Below, piece after piece: positions 25,799-34,282 of a stretch of 64,000 nt of DNA. Numbering within the stretch: the stretch's first letter is position 1; the number at the start of each line of letters is the position of its first letter. The stretch is from the NCBI RefSeq assembly GCF_003610235.1, contig NZ_RAPR01000001.1, positions 1,240,001 through 1,304,000 on the forward strand. Direction: 5' to 3'. The DNA is from Catellatospora citrea. Its GTDB lineage: Bacteria; Actinomycetota; Actinomycetes; Mycobacteriales; Micromonosporaceae. The notes below the pieces were generated by a model that worked only from the letters and a program-made list of their open reading frames with translations, was not told the DNA's origin and made no database searches. The position numbers and the translations under genes were made by a program.

Positions 25799-26812
25799 TC
25801 AGGCGGGTGGGCCGCTGCTGGCGCGGACCATCAGGGTCGGTGCGACGCGTGGGTGGGGCGGGGCGTCGGGCATGTCCGCGTCGAGGAGGTCCAGGAGGGC
25901 GGCCAGGCAGCGACGGCCGACCTCGTCGAAGTCCTGGCGGACGGTGGTCAGCGGCGGGGACAGGTACTCCGCCTCGGGGATGTCGTCGAAGCCGACGATG
26001 CTGACGTCCTCGGGCACCCGGATGCCGCGTTCGTGCAGCGCCCGCAGCATGCCCAGGGCCTGCTGGTCGTTGGCGCAGAACACCGCGGTGACGTCGGAGC
26101 CGATCCGGTGGCCCGCCTCGTAGCCCGAGCGTGGGCTCCAGTCGCCGACGATCACCGCCGGCACGCGGCGGCCCGCGGCTTCGAGGGCCTGCCGCCAGCC
26201 GTCGACCCGGTCGCGGGCCTCCAGCCAGTCCTTCGGCCCGGTCAGGTGCCACACGGTCTCGTGGCCGAGTTCGAGCAGGTGCTCCACCGCCAGGCGGGCC
26301 CCGGCGACCTGGTCCACGGAGATGGTCGGCAGGTCCCCGGCGATGTCGGACTCGACCACCACGGCGGGCACGCCGGTCGGCAGGCTGTGCGCCGCGGCGG
26401 CCGCGGTCAGCAGCGGCGCGATGATGACGACACCGGCCACGGACTGCTCGGTGAGCCGGTTGACGGCCTCGGTGACACCGGCGCGGTCGAGCTTCTCCAG
26501 GGCGACGATGCTGATGCCGTAGCCCGCGTGGCGGGCGGCCCGTTCGACGCCGAGCAGGGTGGCGGCGGGGCCGTAGAGGATGGTGTCGAAGCTGACCACG
26601 CCGATGACCCGCGAGCGCCGCCCGGCCAGGCCGCGGGCCAGCGCGTTGGGCCGGTAGTTGAGCTGCTTGACGGCCACCAGCACCCGCTCACGGGTCTCGT
26701 CGCGCACGCTCGGGTGGTTGTTGAGCACCCGGGACACGGTCTGGTGCGATACCCCGGCGAGGCGGGCTACGTCGTTCATCACCGCCGCGCGGGCGACCGG
26801 CTGCTGACTCAT
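25799..26812 (-). CDS. LacI-family regulator, paralogue 2
   Basis: A 337-residue LacI/GalR repressor that closely matches the one at 21654, differing mainly in the C-terminal 40 residues and a few effector-domain positions (for example SDIAGD for SDMAGD). The recognition helix SHQTVSRVLN is identical, so both should read the same operator. It lies downstream of araA in the same direction but behind a terminator, so it probably has its own promoter. A likely job is control of the araB operon, GH127, or both. ATG 26812 chosen. Confidence 0.9.
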   Translation of the reverse strand: MSQQPVARAAVMNDVARLAGVSHQTVSRVLNNHPSVRDETRERVLVAVKQLNYRPNALARGLAGRRSRVIGVVSFDTILYGPAATLLGVERAARHAGYGISIVALEKLDRAGVTEAVNRLTEQSVAGVVIIAPLLTAAAAAHSLPTGVPAVVVESDIAGDLPTISVDQVAGARLAVEHLLELGHETVWHLTGPKDWLEARDRVDGWRQALEAAGRRVPAVIVGDWSPRSGYEAGHRIGSDVTAVFCANDQQALGMLRALHERGIRVPEDVSIVGFDDIPEAEYLSPPLTTVRQDFDEVGRRCLAALLDLLDADMPDAPPHPRVAPTLMVRASSGPPA

Positions 26813-26878
26813 GGCAACTCCCCTGACGGCACATCGTATCGCATGTTGATCATCTTTCGTCGCGGACGGCCGACAGCT

Positions 26879-26924
26879 CGACGGATGCGTGCGCCCCGGC
26901 CCGCTCGGGCGCACGCATCCGTCG
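26879..26924. terminator. Terminator of the arabinose operon
   Basis: A perfect 18-base inverted repeat (26879-26896 and 26907-26924, core ACGGATGCGTGCGCCC), 10-base loop, 19 bases past the minus-strand araA stop. Confidence 0.85.
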
Positions 26925-26942
26925 TCATCGGTGGTGCAGGGG

Positions 26943-28445
26943 TCAGAATCCGCGGGCCAGCCGGTAGTAGGCCTGGTTCCAGCGGATCTCGTCGGCGAAC
27001 CGGCGGGTGGTGGTGTCCGCGTCGATCACGACCAGTTCGGTGCGCGCCATCTCGGCCAGGTCGTGCAGCTCCTCGACACCCACGGCCTGCGACAGCACGG
27101 TGTGGTGCGGAGCCCCGGCGGTGATCCACGCCTCGGCGGAGCCGGCCAGCGACGGCCGGGGACGCCACACCGCGCGGGCGACCGGCAGCTTCGGCAGCGG
27201 CTGCGGCGGGGCGACGACGTCGACCTCGTTGGCCACCAGCCGGAACCGCTCGCCCATGTCGGCCAGACCCATCACCACGGCGGGGCCGGGCTGGGCGTCG
27301 AACACCAGGCGGACCGGGTCCTCCCGGCCGCCGATGCTCAGCGGGTGGATCTCCACGTTCGGGGTGTCCGCGGCGATGGTCGGGCAGACCTCCAGCATGT
27401 GCGCGCCGAGCACCAGCTCCTGGCCCGGGGTGAGGTCGTAGGTGTAGTCCTCCATGAACGAGGTGCCGCCGGTGGTGCCGACCGACATCGCCTTCAACGT
27501 GCGCACCAGCACCGAGGTCTTCCAGTCGCCCTCGCCGCCGAAGCCGTAGCCGTCGGCCATCAGGCGCTGCACCGCGATGCCGGGCAGCTGCCGCAGGCCG
27601 CCCAGGTCCTCGAAGTTGGTCGTGAAGGCGCGGAAGCCGCCCGCTTCGAGGAAGTTGCGCAGGCCGGCCTCGATGCGGGCGGCGTAGCGCAGCGACTCGT
27701 GGCGCTCGCCGCCGGCGCGCAGCTCGGCGGTGACGCGGTAGCTGTCCTCGTACACCTTGACCAGCTCGTCGATCTGCGTGGCGGGCACCGCCTCCACGGC
27801 GGCGACCAGGTCGTTGACGCCGTACGTGTTCACCGAGACGCCGAAGCGCAGCTCGGCCTCGACCTTGTCGCCCTCGGTCACCGCGACGTCGCGCATGTTG
27901 TCGCCGAAGCGAGCCAGCCGCAGCGAGCGCATCGCCGCCCAGCCGATCGACGCCCGGGTCCACGCGCCGACCCGGGCGACCACCCGCGGGTCGGACACGT
28001 GGCCGGCGACGGTCTTGCGGGCGACGCCGAGCCGGGTCTGGATGTACCCGAACTCGCGGTCGCCGTGCGCGGCCTGGTTGAGATTCATGAAGTCCATGTC
28101 GATCTCGTCCCAGGGCAGCAGCACGTTCGCCTGGGTGTGCAGGTGCAGCAGCGGCGTCGTCAACGCATCCAGCCCGGAGATCCACATCTTCGCCGGGGAG
28201 AAGGTGTGCATCCAGGCGATCACCCCGACGGCGCCCTGCGCGGCGGCCTCGCGGCACACCTGCAGGATCTCGCTGCTGGAGGTGAGGACGGGCTTCCAGA
28301 CCACCCGCGCCGGGATGTCCGGCGACTCGTCGAGGATCCGGGCGATCTCCCGGGACTGGCCGGCGACCTGACGCAGGGTCTCTTCGCCGTACATGCCCTG
28401 GCTGCCGGTGAGGAACCAGACCTCGGGCTGGGGATGCGTTGTCAT
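26943..28445 (-). CDS. araA: L-arabinose isomerase
   Basis: A 500-residue AraA, the expected length, converting L-arabinose to L-ribulose in the cytoplasm. Metal/catalytic residues lie in [12 protein letters not shown] (Glu), TSFMEDYTY (Glu), LGAHMLEV (His) and GAPHHTVLS (His), matching Glu306, Glu333, His350 and the His450 region of the E. coli enzyme. The N-terminus [17 protein letters not shown] is highly conserved. It is the last gene of the operon, 29 bases after yjfF, and is followed by a terminator. Confidence 0.97.
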   Translation of the reverse strand: MTTHPQPEVWFLTGSQGMYGEETLRQVAGQSREIARILDESPDIPARVVWKPVLTSSSEILQVCREAAAQGAVGVIAWMHTFSPAKMWISGLDALTTPLLHLHTQANVLLPWDEIDMDFMNLNQAAHGDREFGYIQTRLGVARKTVAGHVSDPRVVARVGAWTRASIGWAAMRSLRLARFGDNMRDVAVTEGDKVEAELRFGVSVNTYGVNDLVAAVEAVPATQIDELVKVYEDSYRVTAELRAGGERHESLRYAARIEAGLRNFLEAGGFRAFTTNFEDLGGLRQLPGIAVQRLMADGYGFGGEGDWKTSVLVRTLKAMSVGTTGGTSFMEDYTYDLTPGQELVLGAHMLEVCPTIAADTPNVEIHPLSIGGREDPVRLVFDAQPGPAVVMGLADMGERFRLVANEVDVVAPPQPLPKLPVARAVWRPRPSLAGSAEAWITAGAPHHTVLSQAVGVEELHDLAEMARTELVVIDADTTTRRFADEIRWNQAYYRLARGF

Positions 28446-28474
28446 GTGCTTGCCTTCCGCGAAACGGGTCGGGG

Positions 28475-29464
28475 TTACTTCTTGCGGATGCCGATGAGGC
28501 GTTGGAGCAGGATGAACGCGAACAGCAACCCGCCGATCACGATCTTGGTCCACCACGAGTTGAGGCTGCCGTCGAAGGTGATGAGGGTCCGGATTACGCC
28601 GAGCACGAGCACCCCGAGCACCGTGCCGAACACGTACCCGGAGCCGCCGGTGAGCACCGTGCCGCCGATGACGACCGCGGCGATGACGTCGAGTTCCATG
28701 CCGACCGCGATCAGCGGGGCGCCGGACAGGGTGTAGAACGACAGCAGGATGCCGCCGATCGCCGAGCACAGGCCGCTGATGACGTACACCGCGATCTTCG
28801 TCTGGCCCACGGGCAGGCCCATGAGCAGCGCCGACTGCTGGTTGCCGCCGAGGGCGTAGACGTTGCGGCCCAGCCGGGTGTACGCGAGCACGAACGCGCC
28901 GACGAGCACGACCGCGAACGCGACCAGCACGCTGATCGACACAAAGTTGCCGCTCGGGTTGCCGATGCGTTCCTGGGCCATGCTGGTCCAGAACGGATCG
29001 GTGATCGGGATCGACGACTTGCTGATGAACGTGCACATGCCGCGGGCGAAGAACATGCCGGCCAGCGTCACGATGAACGGCTGGATCTCGAAGAAGTGGA
29101 TCACGCAGCCCATCAGGAAGCCCAGCGTCGGGCCGACGAGCAGCGCGATCACCAGCACCGCAGCGGGCGGCATGCCGCCCTGCAGCAGCGATGCCGACAT
29201 CATCGCGGTCATCGCCACGACCGAGCCCACGGACAGGTCGATGCCGCCGGTGAGGATGACGAAGGTCATGCCGACCGCGACGACGAGCAGGAATCCGTTG
29301 TCGATGAAGACGTTGAACACGACCTGCACGTTGGAGAAGGCGCGGTACTGCGAGACGCCTACGCCGTACATGACCAGCAGCAGGGTGAGCGTGGCCAGCA
29401 CCGGCACGTACCGCTGCGGGATGCGCCACCAGTCGCGGGTGGGGGTGAGTGGGGTCGTGGTCAT
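28475..29464 (-). CDS. yjfF: ABC sugar permease, YjfF type
   Basis: A 329-residue permease of the RbsC/YjfF family with about 9-10 membrane helices. [14 protein letters not shown] is the family signature, and [17 protein letters not shown] is the cytoplasmic loop that contacts the ATPase. With YtfT it forms the heterodimeric channel of a galactofuranose/arabinofuranose-type importer. Its ATG overlaps the ytfT stop (ATGA, 29461-29464). Confidence 0.92.
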   Translation of the reverse strand: MTTTPLTPTRDWWRIPQRYVPVLATLTLLLVMYGVGVSQYRAFSNVQVVFNVFIDNGFLLVVAVGMTFVILTGGIDLSVGSVVAMTAMMSASLLQGGMPPAAVLVIALLVGPTLGFLMGCVIHFFEIQPFIVTLAGMFFARGMCTFISKSSIPITDPFWTSMAQERIGNPSGNFVSISVLVAFAVVLVGAFVLAYTRLGRNVYALGGNQQSALLMGLPVGQTKIAVYVISGLCSAIGGILLSFYTLSGAPLIAVGMELDVIAAVVIGGTVLTGGSGYVFGTVLGVLVLGVIRTLITFDGSLNSWWTKIVIGGLLFAFILLQRLIGIRKK

Positions 29465-30531
29465 GCCGGCACCTGCTCCTTGCTCTGGTCGACCGCCGTC
29501 GGCGCGACGGGCGCGGCGGGTCGCCGGCGCGCGAACTTGGCCCGGAACGCGGGGGCCTGGACGAGGCAGACGATGATCACGACCACTGCCTTGAACAGCA
29601 GCGAGGTCTGCGGCGAGATGTTCATCGCGTACACGGTGGTGGTCAGGGTCTGGATGAGCAGCGCGCCGAGGATGGTGCCGCTGAGCGAGAACCGCCCGCC
29701 GGCCAGCGACGTGCCGCCGATCACGACGGCGAGGATCGCGTCGAGCTCGATCCACAGGCCGGCCGCGTTGCCGTCGGCGCTGGACACGTTCGCCGTGATC
29801 ATGAATCCGGCGATGCCGGCGCACACCGCGCTGATGACGTACACCAGGAAGGTGATGCGGGCCGAGCGGATGCCGGCCAGGCGGCTGGCCTCGGCGTTGC
29901 CGCCCACCGACTCGATGATCATGCCGAGCGCGGTGCGCCGGGTGACCGCGGCGACCAGCAGGGCCACCCCGGCCGCGATGAAGATGGCCAGCGGCAGGGT
30001 GAGCAGGTAACCGACCCCGACCGACTTGTACGGCTCGGAGTTGATGGTGATGATCTGGCCCTCGGTGATCAGCTGGGCGAGGCCGCGGCCGGCCACCATC
30101 AGGATCAGCGTGGCGATGATCGGCTGGATGCCGATGATCGAGACCAGCGCCCCGTTCCACATGCCGAGCACCAGCGACAGCCCGATGCCCAGGGCCAGCG
30201 CCACCAGCACGCCGCCCAGGGCGTTCTGATCCGGCTGCTGGCTGATGTGCAGGCAGGCGATCGCGCCGCTGATCGCGCACATCGAGCCGACCGACAGGTC
30301 GATGCCGCCGGTGGCGATGACCAGCGTCATGCCGAGCCCGACCAGGATCAGCGGGGCGGCCAGCCGCAGGATGTCGACGAGGCTGCCGTAGAGGTGGCCG
30401 TCCTTCATCTCGACCGTCAGGAACCCGGGCCGGTAGATCGTGTTGGCGACCAGCAGCGCCACCAGCGCGACGACGGGCCAGAACAGCGAGTGGCCGGAGA
30501 CGGCGGCCCACCGTGCCTTGGCGGTGCTCAT
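29461..30531 (-). CDS. ytfT: ABC sugar permease, YtfT type
   Basis: A 356-residue permease. [19 protein letters not shown] and [19 protein letters not shown] are the same two family loops seen in YjfF, and [19 protein letters not shown] lies between. C-terminal basic tail. The start codon at 30531 overlaps the stop of a 24-codon micro-ORF (ATGA), which supplies its Shine-Dalgarno (GAGGAG). Otherwise an ordinary partner of YjfF. Confidence 0.92.
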   Translation of the reverse strand: MSTAKARWAAVSGHSLFWPVVALVALLVANTIYRPGFLTVEMKDGHLYGSLVDILRLAAPLILVGLGMTLVIATGGIDLSVGSMCAISGAIACLHISQQPDQNALGGVLVALALGIGLSLVLGMWNGALVSIIGIQPIIATLILMVAGRGLAQLITEGQIITINSEPYKSVGVGYLLTLPLAIFIAAGVALLVAAVTRRTALGMIIESVGGNAEASRLAGIRSARITFLVYVISAVCAGIAGFMITANVSSADGNAAGLWIELDAILAVVIGGTSLAGGRFSLSGTILGALLIQTLTTTVYAMNISPQTSLLFKAVVVIIVCLVQAPAFRAKFARRRPAAPVAPTAVDQSKEQVPA

Positions 30532-30602
30532 GCCTTCTCCTCGCTTCGCTCGTCGACGACATGTGGCATGAGCCTGCTGATTCGCTCGCTGCGCTCACTC
30601 AT
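30528..30602 (-). CDS. Micro-ORF cassette, copy 2 (24 codons)
   Basis: An ORF of 24 residues starting MSERSERI and ending DERSEEKA, with SRLMPHVV between. It starts inside the ATGA of copy 1's stop and ends in the ATGA that starts ytfT. Its last codons (GCGAGGAGAAGGC) form a Shine-Dalgarno 5-8 bases before the ytfT start. It differs from copy 1 at 6 of 75 bases. Product may be irrelevant and translation the point. Too short for family search by eye; no known domain. Confidence 0.7.
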   Translation of the reverse strand: MSERSERISRLMPHVVDERSEEKA

Positions 30603-30673
30603 GCCCTCTCCTCGCTTCGCTCGTCAACGGCATGTGGCATGTGGCTGCTGATTCGCTCGCTGCGCTCGCTCAT
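30599..30673 (-). CDS. Micro-ORF cassette, copy 1 (24 codons)
   Basis: An ORF of 24 residues starting MSERSERI and ending DERSEERA, with SSHMPHAV between. Its ATG overlaps the ytfR stop (ATGA at 30670-30673) and its TGA overlaps the ATG of copy 2. Period of the tandem pair is 71 bases. The purine-rich GAGCG/AGCGAG composition is unlike the flanking genes. A related copy lies between araB and araD at 34208. Confidence 0.7.
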   Translation of the reverse strand: MSERSERISSHMPHAVDERSEERA

Positions 30674-32211
30674 GCTCGGGCCCCTTCGTGGTGCGTGCCG
30701 CTGGCGATGGTCTGCATGACGAGGTCGGCGTCCACCGTGTGGTCGTTGGCCAGTTCGGTGACCAGCTGCCGGTCGCGCATGACCGCGATCTTGTGGCTGA
30801 GCCGCAGCACCTCCTCCAGCTCGGCGGAGATGAACAGCACCGCCATGCCGCCGTCGGACAGCTGCACGACCAGCTTCTGGATCTCGGCCTTGGCGCCGAC
30901 GTCGATGCCGCGGGTGGGCTCGTCGAGGATCAGCAGCCGCGGCTCGGTGATCAGCCAGCGGGCCAGCAGGACCTTCTGCTGGTTGCCGCCGGACAGGTTG
31001 CGCACCGGGATCTCGGGATCGGCCGGGCGGATGCTCAGCGCCTTGACGTACTTGTCGACCAGCTCGTCCTGCCGGCGGCGCGGGATGGGCCGCAGCCAGC
31101 CCCGGGCGGCCTGCATGGCCAGGATGATGTTCTCGCGCACGCTCAGCTCGCCGACCAGGCCCTCGGTGCGCCGGTTCTCGGAGCAGAACGCGATGTCGTG
31201 GCCGATCGCGGCGATCGGGCTGCGCAGCGGCGCGGACTTGCCGTCGATGGCGACCTTGCCGTGGTCGGCGCGGTCCGCGCCGAACAGCAGGCGGGCCACC
31301 TCGGTGCGGCCGGAGCCGAGCAGCCCGGCCAGGCCGACGACCTCCCCGGCGTGGATGGTGAGGCTGAACGGCGTCACCGAGCCCTTGCGGCCCAGTTCTT
31401 CTGCCTGCAGGAACGGCGTGCCCGCCTCGATCGCGCGCACGTCCCGCTTGGACTGCTCGTCCAGGCTCTCCAGCACGTCGAGTTCCTTGCCGATCATCTT
31501 CTCGACCAGGGCGAGCTGGGGCAGCTCCGCGATCGGGTACTCCCCCACCAGGCGGCCGTTGCGCAGCACGGTGATCCGGTCGGCGATGCCGTACACCTGG
31601 TCGAGGAAGTGGGTCACGAAGATGATCGCGATGCCCTCGTCGCGCAGCTGGCGCATGATGCGGAACAGCTGCTCCACCTCGGTCGCGTCGAGGCTGGAGG
31701 TGGGCTCGTCGAGGATGAGCACCCGGGCCTGGATGTCGATGGCGCGGGCGATGGCGACCATCTGCTGCACGGCGAGGGAGTACGTGCCCAGCAGCTGCGT
31801 CACGTCGATGTGCAGGTCCAGACGGGCCAGCAGGTCACGGGCGCGGCGGCGCATCTCGCCCCAGCGGATCGCGCCCAGGGTGCGCGGCTCGCGTCCGATG
31901 AAGATGTTCTCCGCCACCGACAGGTTGGCGCAGAGGTTGACCTCCTGGTAGACGGTGCTCACCCCGGAGGCGGCGGCCTGCATGGGGCCGCTGAACGACA
32001 CCTGCTGCCCGGCCAGCTCGACGGTCCCCGCGTCGTGGGAGTACACGCCGGTCAGCACCTTGATCAGGGTGGACTTGCCGGCGCCGTTCTCGCCCATGAG
32101 GGCGTGCACCTCGCCGGGGAACAGCCGGAAGTCGACGCCGTCGAGCGCGCGCACCCCCGGGAAGGACTTGCTGATGGCGGTCATCGTCAGGACCGGTTGC
32201 CTACCCGACAT
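30670..32211 (-). CDS. ytfR: ABC sugar importer ATPase, YtfR type (two ATP-binding domains)
   Basis: A 513-residue double ATPase. The first half has Walker A GENGAGKST, a divergent signature at LGTYSLAVQQ, and Walker B VLILDEPT; the second half has the degenerate Walker A GLLGSGRTE and signature LSGGNQQK with LLILDEPTRGIDVGAKAEI. This is the standard form for RbsA/YtfR-type importers. It follows ytfQ after a 184-base gap with a hairpin. Start taken at 32211 (MSGRQPVLTM). Confidence 0.93.
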   Translation of the reverse strand: MSGRQPVLTMTAISKSFPGVRALDGVDFRLFPGEVHALMGENGAGKSTLIKVLTGVYSHDAGTVELAGQQVSFSGPMQAAASGVSTVYQEVNLCANLSVAENIFIGREPRTLGAIRWGEMRRRARDLLARLDLHIDVTQLLGTYSLAVQQMVAIARAIDIQARVLILDEPTSSLDATEVEQLFRIMRQLRDEGIAIIFVTHFLDQVYGIADRITVLRNGRLVGEYPIAELPQLALVEKMIGKELDVLESLDEQSKRDVRAIEAGTPFLQAEELGRKGSVTPFSLTIHAGEVVGLAGLLGSGRTEVARLLFGADRADHGKVAIDGKSAPLRSPIAAIGHDIAFCSENRRTEGLVGELSVRENIILAMQAARGWLRPIPRRRQDELVDKYVKALSIRPADPEIPVRNLSGGNQQKVLLARWLITEPRLLILDEPTRGIDVGAKAEIQKLVVQLSDGGMAVLFISAELEEVLRLSHKIAVMRDRQLVTELANDHTVDADLVMQTIASGTHHEGARA

Positions 32212-32356
32212 CCCATCCGACCTTTCGCTGAGTACGTGGGTAAGGGGTCGCCGCGGCCGCCCGGCAGCGGACCCGGATCGGCACGGCGGCGAGGACGTCG
32301 GCCGGTCGCGGTGTGCCCCGCGGATCCGGCTCCGTCTGCGGTGAGTGAGGCGAGGA

Positions 32357-32387
32357 CGGGGCCGCCGCACGGCGTGCGGCGGCCCCG
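32357..32387 (-). terminator. Intra-operon hairpin between ytfQ and ytfR
   Basis: A perfect 14-base inverted repeat, CGGGGCCGCCGCAC (32357-32370) and its complement (32374-32387), 3-base loop, 8 bases after the ytfQ stop. Position inside the operon suggests partial termination or 3'-end protection that leaves more ytfQ mRNA than ytfR mRNA. Confidence 0.7.
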
Positions 32388-32395
32388 GGGTGCGA

Positions 32396-33397
32396 TCAGT
32401 ACTTGCGGGTCGGCAGCGCGGCCTTGGCCTGCTCCGGCGTGAAGGTGGTCTCCTGGGTCTCGATGCGCTGGGGGATGGTCTCCCCGGCCTTGACCTTCTT
32501 GACCAGGTCCATCAGCTGGGGCCCGAGCAGCGGGCTGCACTCCGCGATGAAGTTGAACTTGCCGTCGGCCAGGGCCTGCATGCCGTCCTTGACCGCGTCG
32601 ATCGTGATGATCTTGATGTCCTTGCCCGGCACCTTGCCCGCGGCGGTGATCGCCTCGAGCGCGCCCAGACCCATGTCGTCGTTGTGCGCGAACAGCACGT
32701 CGATCTTCGGGTTGGCCTTCAGGAACTGCTCCATGACGGCCTTGCCGCCGGCGCGGGTGAACTCACCGGTCTGCGACGCGATGATCTTCAGGTTCGGGTT
32801 CGCCTTGATGGCCTCGCCGAAGCCCTTCTTGCGGTCGTTGGCGGGCGCGGAACCCGTGGTGCCCTGCAGCTCCACGATGTTCACCGGGCCGGTGGCCGTC
32901 TTGGTCTCGTTGACCAGCCACTCACCGGAGAGCTTGCCCTCCTTGACGAAGTCCGAGCCGATGAACGTCTTGTACAGCGACTTGTCCGCCGAGTCCACCG
33001 AGCGGTCGGTCAGGATCACCGGGATGCCGGCGTCCTTGGCCTCCTTGAGCACGGTGTCCCAACCCGACTCCACCACCGGCGAGAAGGCGATGACGTCGAC
33101 CTTCTGCTGGATGTAGTTGCGGATCGCGGTGATCTGGTTCTCCTGCTTGCCCTGCGCGTCGTCGAACTTCAGCTCGATGTTGGCCTCCTTGGCGGATTCC
33201 TTGATCGAGTTGGTGTTCGCCGTGCGCCAGCCGCTCTCGGCGCCGACCTGCGAGAAGCCGAGCGTCAGCTTGCCGTCGTCGGCCGGCTGCTCGCCGGTGT
33301 CGCTGTTGCCGCACGCGGCCATACCGGTCGCGAGCAGAGTTGCGGTCAACACCGCGACGGCGCGGCGTCGCGTGATGGCCTTGCCCATGGTGAGCAT
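32396..33397 (-). CDS. ytfQ: Sugar-binding lipoprotein, YtfQ type
   Basis: A 333-residue substrate-binding lipoprotein. The N-terminus has a basic region and a lipobox-like GMAAC at about residue 29. The mature chain aligns along its length with E. coli YtfQ (LTLGFSQVGAESGWR, PVVESGWDTVLKEAKDAGIP, FAHNDDMGLGA, IITIDAVKDGMQA), the galactofuranose receptor; Shewanella AraU-type relatives bind arabinose. Given araA, araB and araD in the same operon, arabinose, probably as the furanose, is the likely ligand. AAGGAG precedes ATG 33397 by 6 bases. Confidence 0.93.
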   Translation of the reverse strand: MLTMGKAITRRRAVAVLTATLLATGMAACGNSDTGEQPADDGKLTLGFSQVGAESGWRTANTNSIKESAKEANIELKFDDAQGKQENQITAIRNYIQQKVDVIAFSPVVESGWDTVLKEAKDAGIPVILTDRSVDSADKSLYKTFIGSDFVKEGKLSGEWLVNETKTATGPVNIVELQGTTGSAPANDRKKGFGEAIKANPNLKIIASQTGEFTRAGGKAVMEQFLKANPKIDVLFAHNDDMGLGALEAITAAGKVPGKDIKIITIDAVKDGMQALADGKFNFIAECSPLLGPQLMDLVKKVKAGETIPQRIETQETTFTPEQAKAALPTRKY

Positions 33398-33545
33398 GCG
33401 ATCTCCTTGGATGAGGATGGGCCTACCCCCGCACGCCGTGTGGGAGCCCGGCGTGCGGCCTGCGCTGTGGTGCTGGTGGAGCGGTGATGATGCGGTGAGA
33501 GGTTCGGGGTGGTGCCACCGCCGGGTGCCGAAGCCCGGCGGACAT

Positions 33546-34211
33546 CTAGCGGCCGGCCTGGCCGTAAACGTTCTGGTAGCGGTCGTAGAGGGAGTCCACG
33601 TCGGCCTGCGCCATCGGCAGCGGCTGCCCGAGCGCCCTGGCCAGGTGCGCGGTGCGGGCGACGTCCTCGCACATCACCGCGGCCTTGACCGCGGCCCGGG
33701 CGTCCTTGCCGATGGTGAACACGCCGTGGTTGCGCATCAGCACCGCCGGCGAGCGGTGCCCGGACAGGGTGGCCACGATGCCCTTGCCGATGTCGTCGCC
33801 GCCGATCAGCGCGAAGGGCCCGACCGGGATCTCCCCGCCGAACTCGTCGGCCTGCGCCGTCAGGTGGCACGGGATGGCCTCGCCCCGCGCCGCCCACGCC
33901 GTGGCGTACGTGCTGTGCGTGTGCACGACCCCGCCCACCTCGGGCATGGCCCGGTAGACGTAGGCGTGCGCGGCGGTGTCGCTCGACGGCGACAGGTCGC
34001 CCTCGACGACCACGCCGTCCAGATCGCAGACGATCATGTTTTCGGGGGCGAGGTCGTCGTAGGACACCCCGCTGGGCTTGATGACCAGCAGCTCCTGGCC
34101 CGGCACCCGGGCCGACACGTTGCCTGCGGTCCAGGCCACCAGCCCGTATCGCGTCAGCTCCCCGTGCAGCGACGCCACGGTCTGCCGCAGCGCGGCAACA
34201 ACCTCGCTCAT
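33546..34211 (-). CDS. araD: L-ribulose-5-phosphate 4-epimerase
   Basis: A 221-residue class II aldolase-fold epimerase converting L-ribulose 5-phosphate to D-xylulose 5-phosphate. Zinc ligands are HTHST (two His) and the His in MRNHGVFTIG; GNVSARV, IKPSGVSYDDL and SSDTAAHAYVYR bind the phosphate and substrate. The ATG at 34211 overlaps the stop of a micro-ORF. Followed by a 148-base gap to ytfQ. Confidence 0.95.
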   Translation of the reverse strand: MSEVVAALRQTVASLHGELTRYGLVAWTAGNVSARVPGQELLVIKPSGVSYDDLAPENMIVCDLDGVVVEGDLSPSSDTAAHAYVYRAMPEVGGVVHTHSTYATAWAARGEAIPCHLTAQADEFGGEIPVGPFALIGGDDIGKGIVATLSGHRSPAVLMRNHGVFTIGKDARAAVKAAVMCEDVARTAHLARALGQPLPMAQADVDSLYDRYQNVYGQAGR

Positions 34212-34282
34212 GCCCGCTCCTCGCTGCGCTCGTCGCGGGCACGAGTGGTCGGCCCCATGATTCGCTCGCGTTGCTCGCTCAT
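34208..34282 (-). CDS. Micro-ORF cassette, copy 3 (24 codons), between araB and araD
   Basis: An ORF of exactly 24 residues starting MSEQRERI and ending DERSEERA, with MGPTTRAR in the centre. Its ATG overlaps the araB stop (ATGA, 34279-34282) and its TGA overlaps the araD start (ATGA, 34208-34211). The end GCGAGGAGCGGGC acts as Shine-Dalgarno for araD. Same length, ends and junctions as the pair at 30528-30673, with a different centre. Confidence 0.7.
   Translation of the reverse strand: MSEQRERIMGPTTRARDERSEERA

Noticed and set aside
30528..30673. Reading the MSERSERI units as N-terminal extensions of YtfT
   Set aside because: The ATGA overlaps put unit 1, unit 2 and ytfT in different frames, each unit has its own TGA, so they cannot be one protein.
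34078..34260. Short plus-strand ORF across the micro-ORF between araB and araD
   Set aside because: Antisense shadow of araD and the cassette with no ribosome site.
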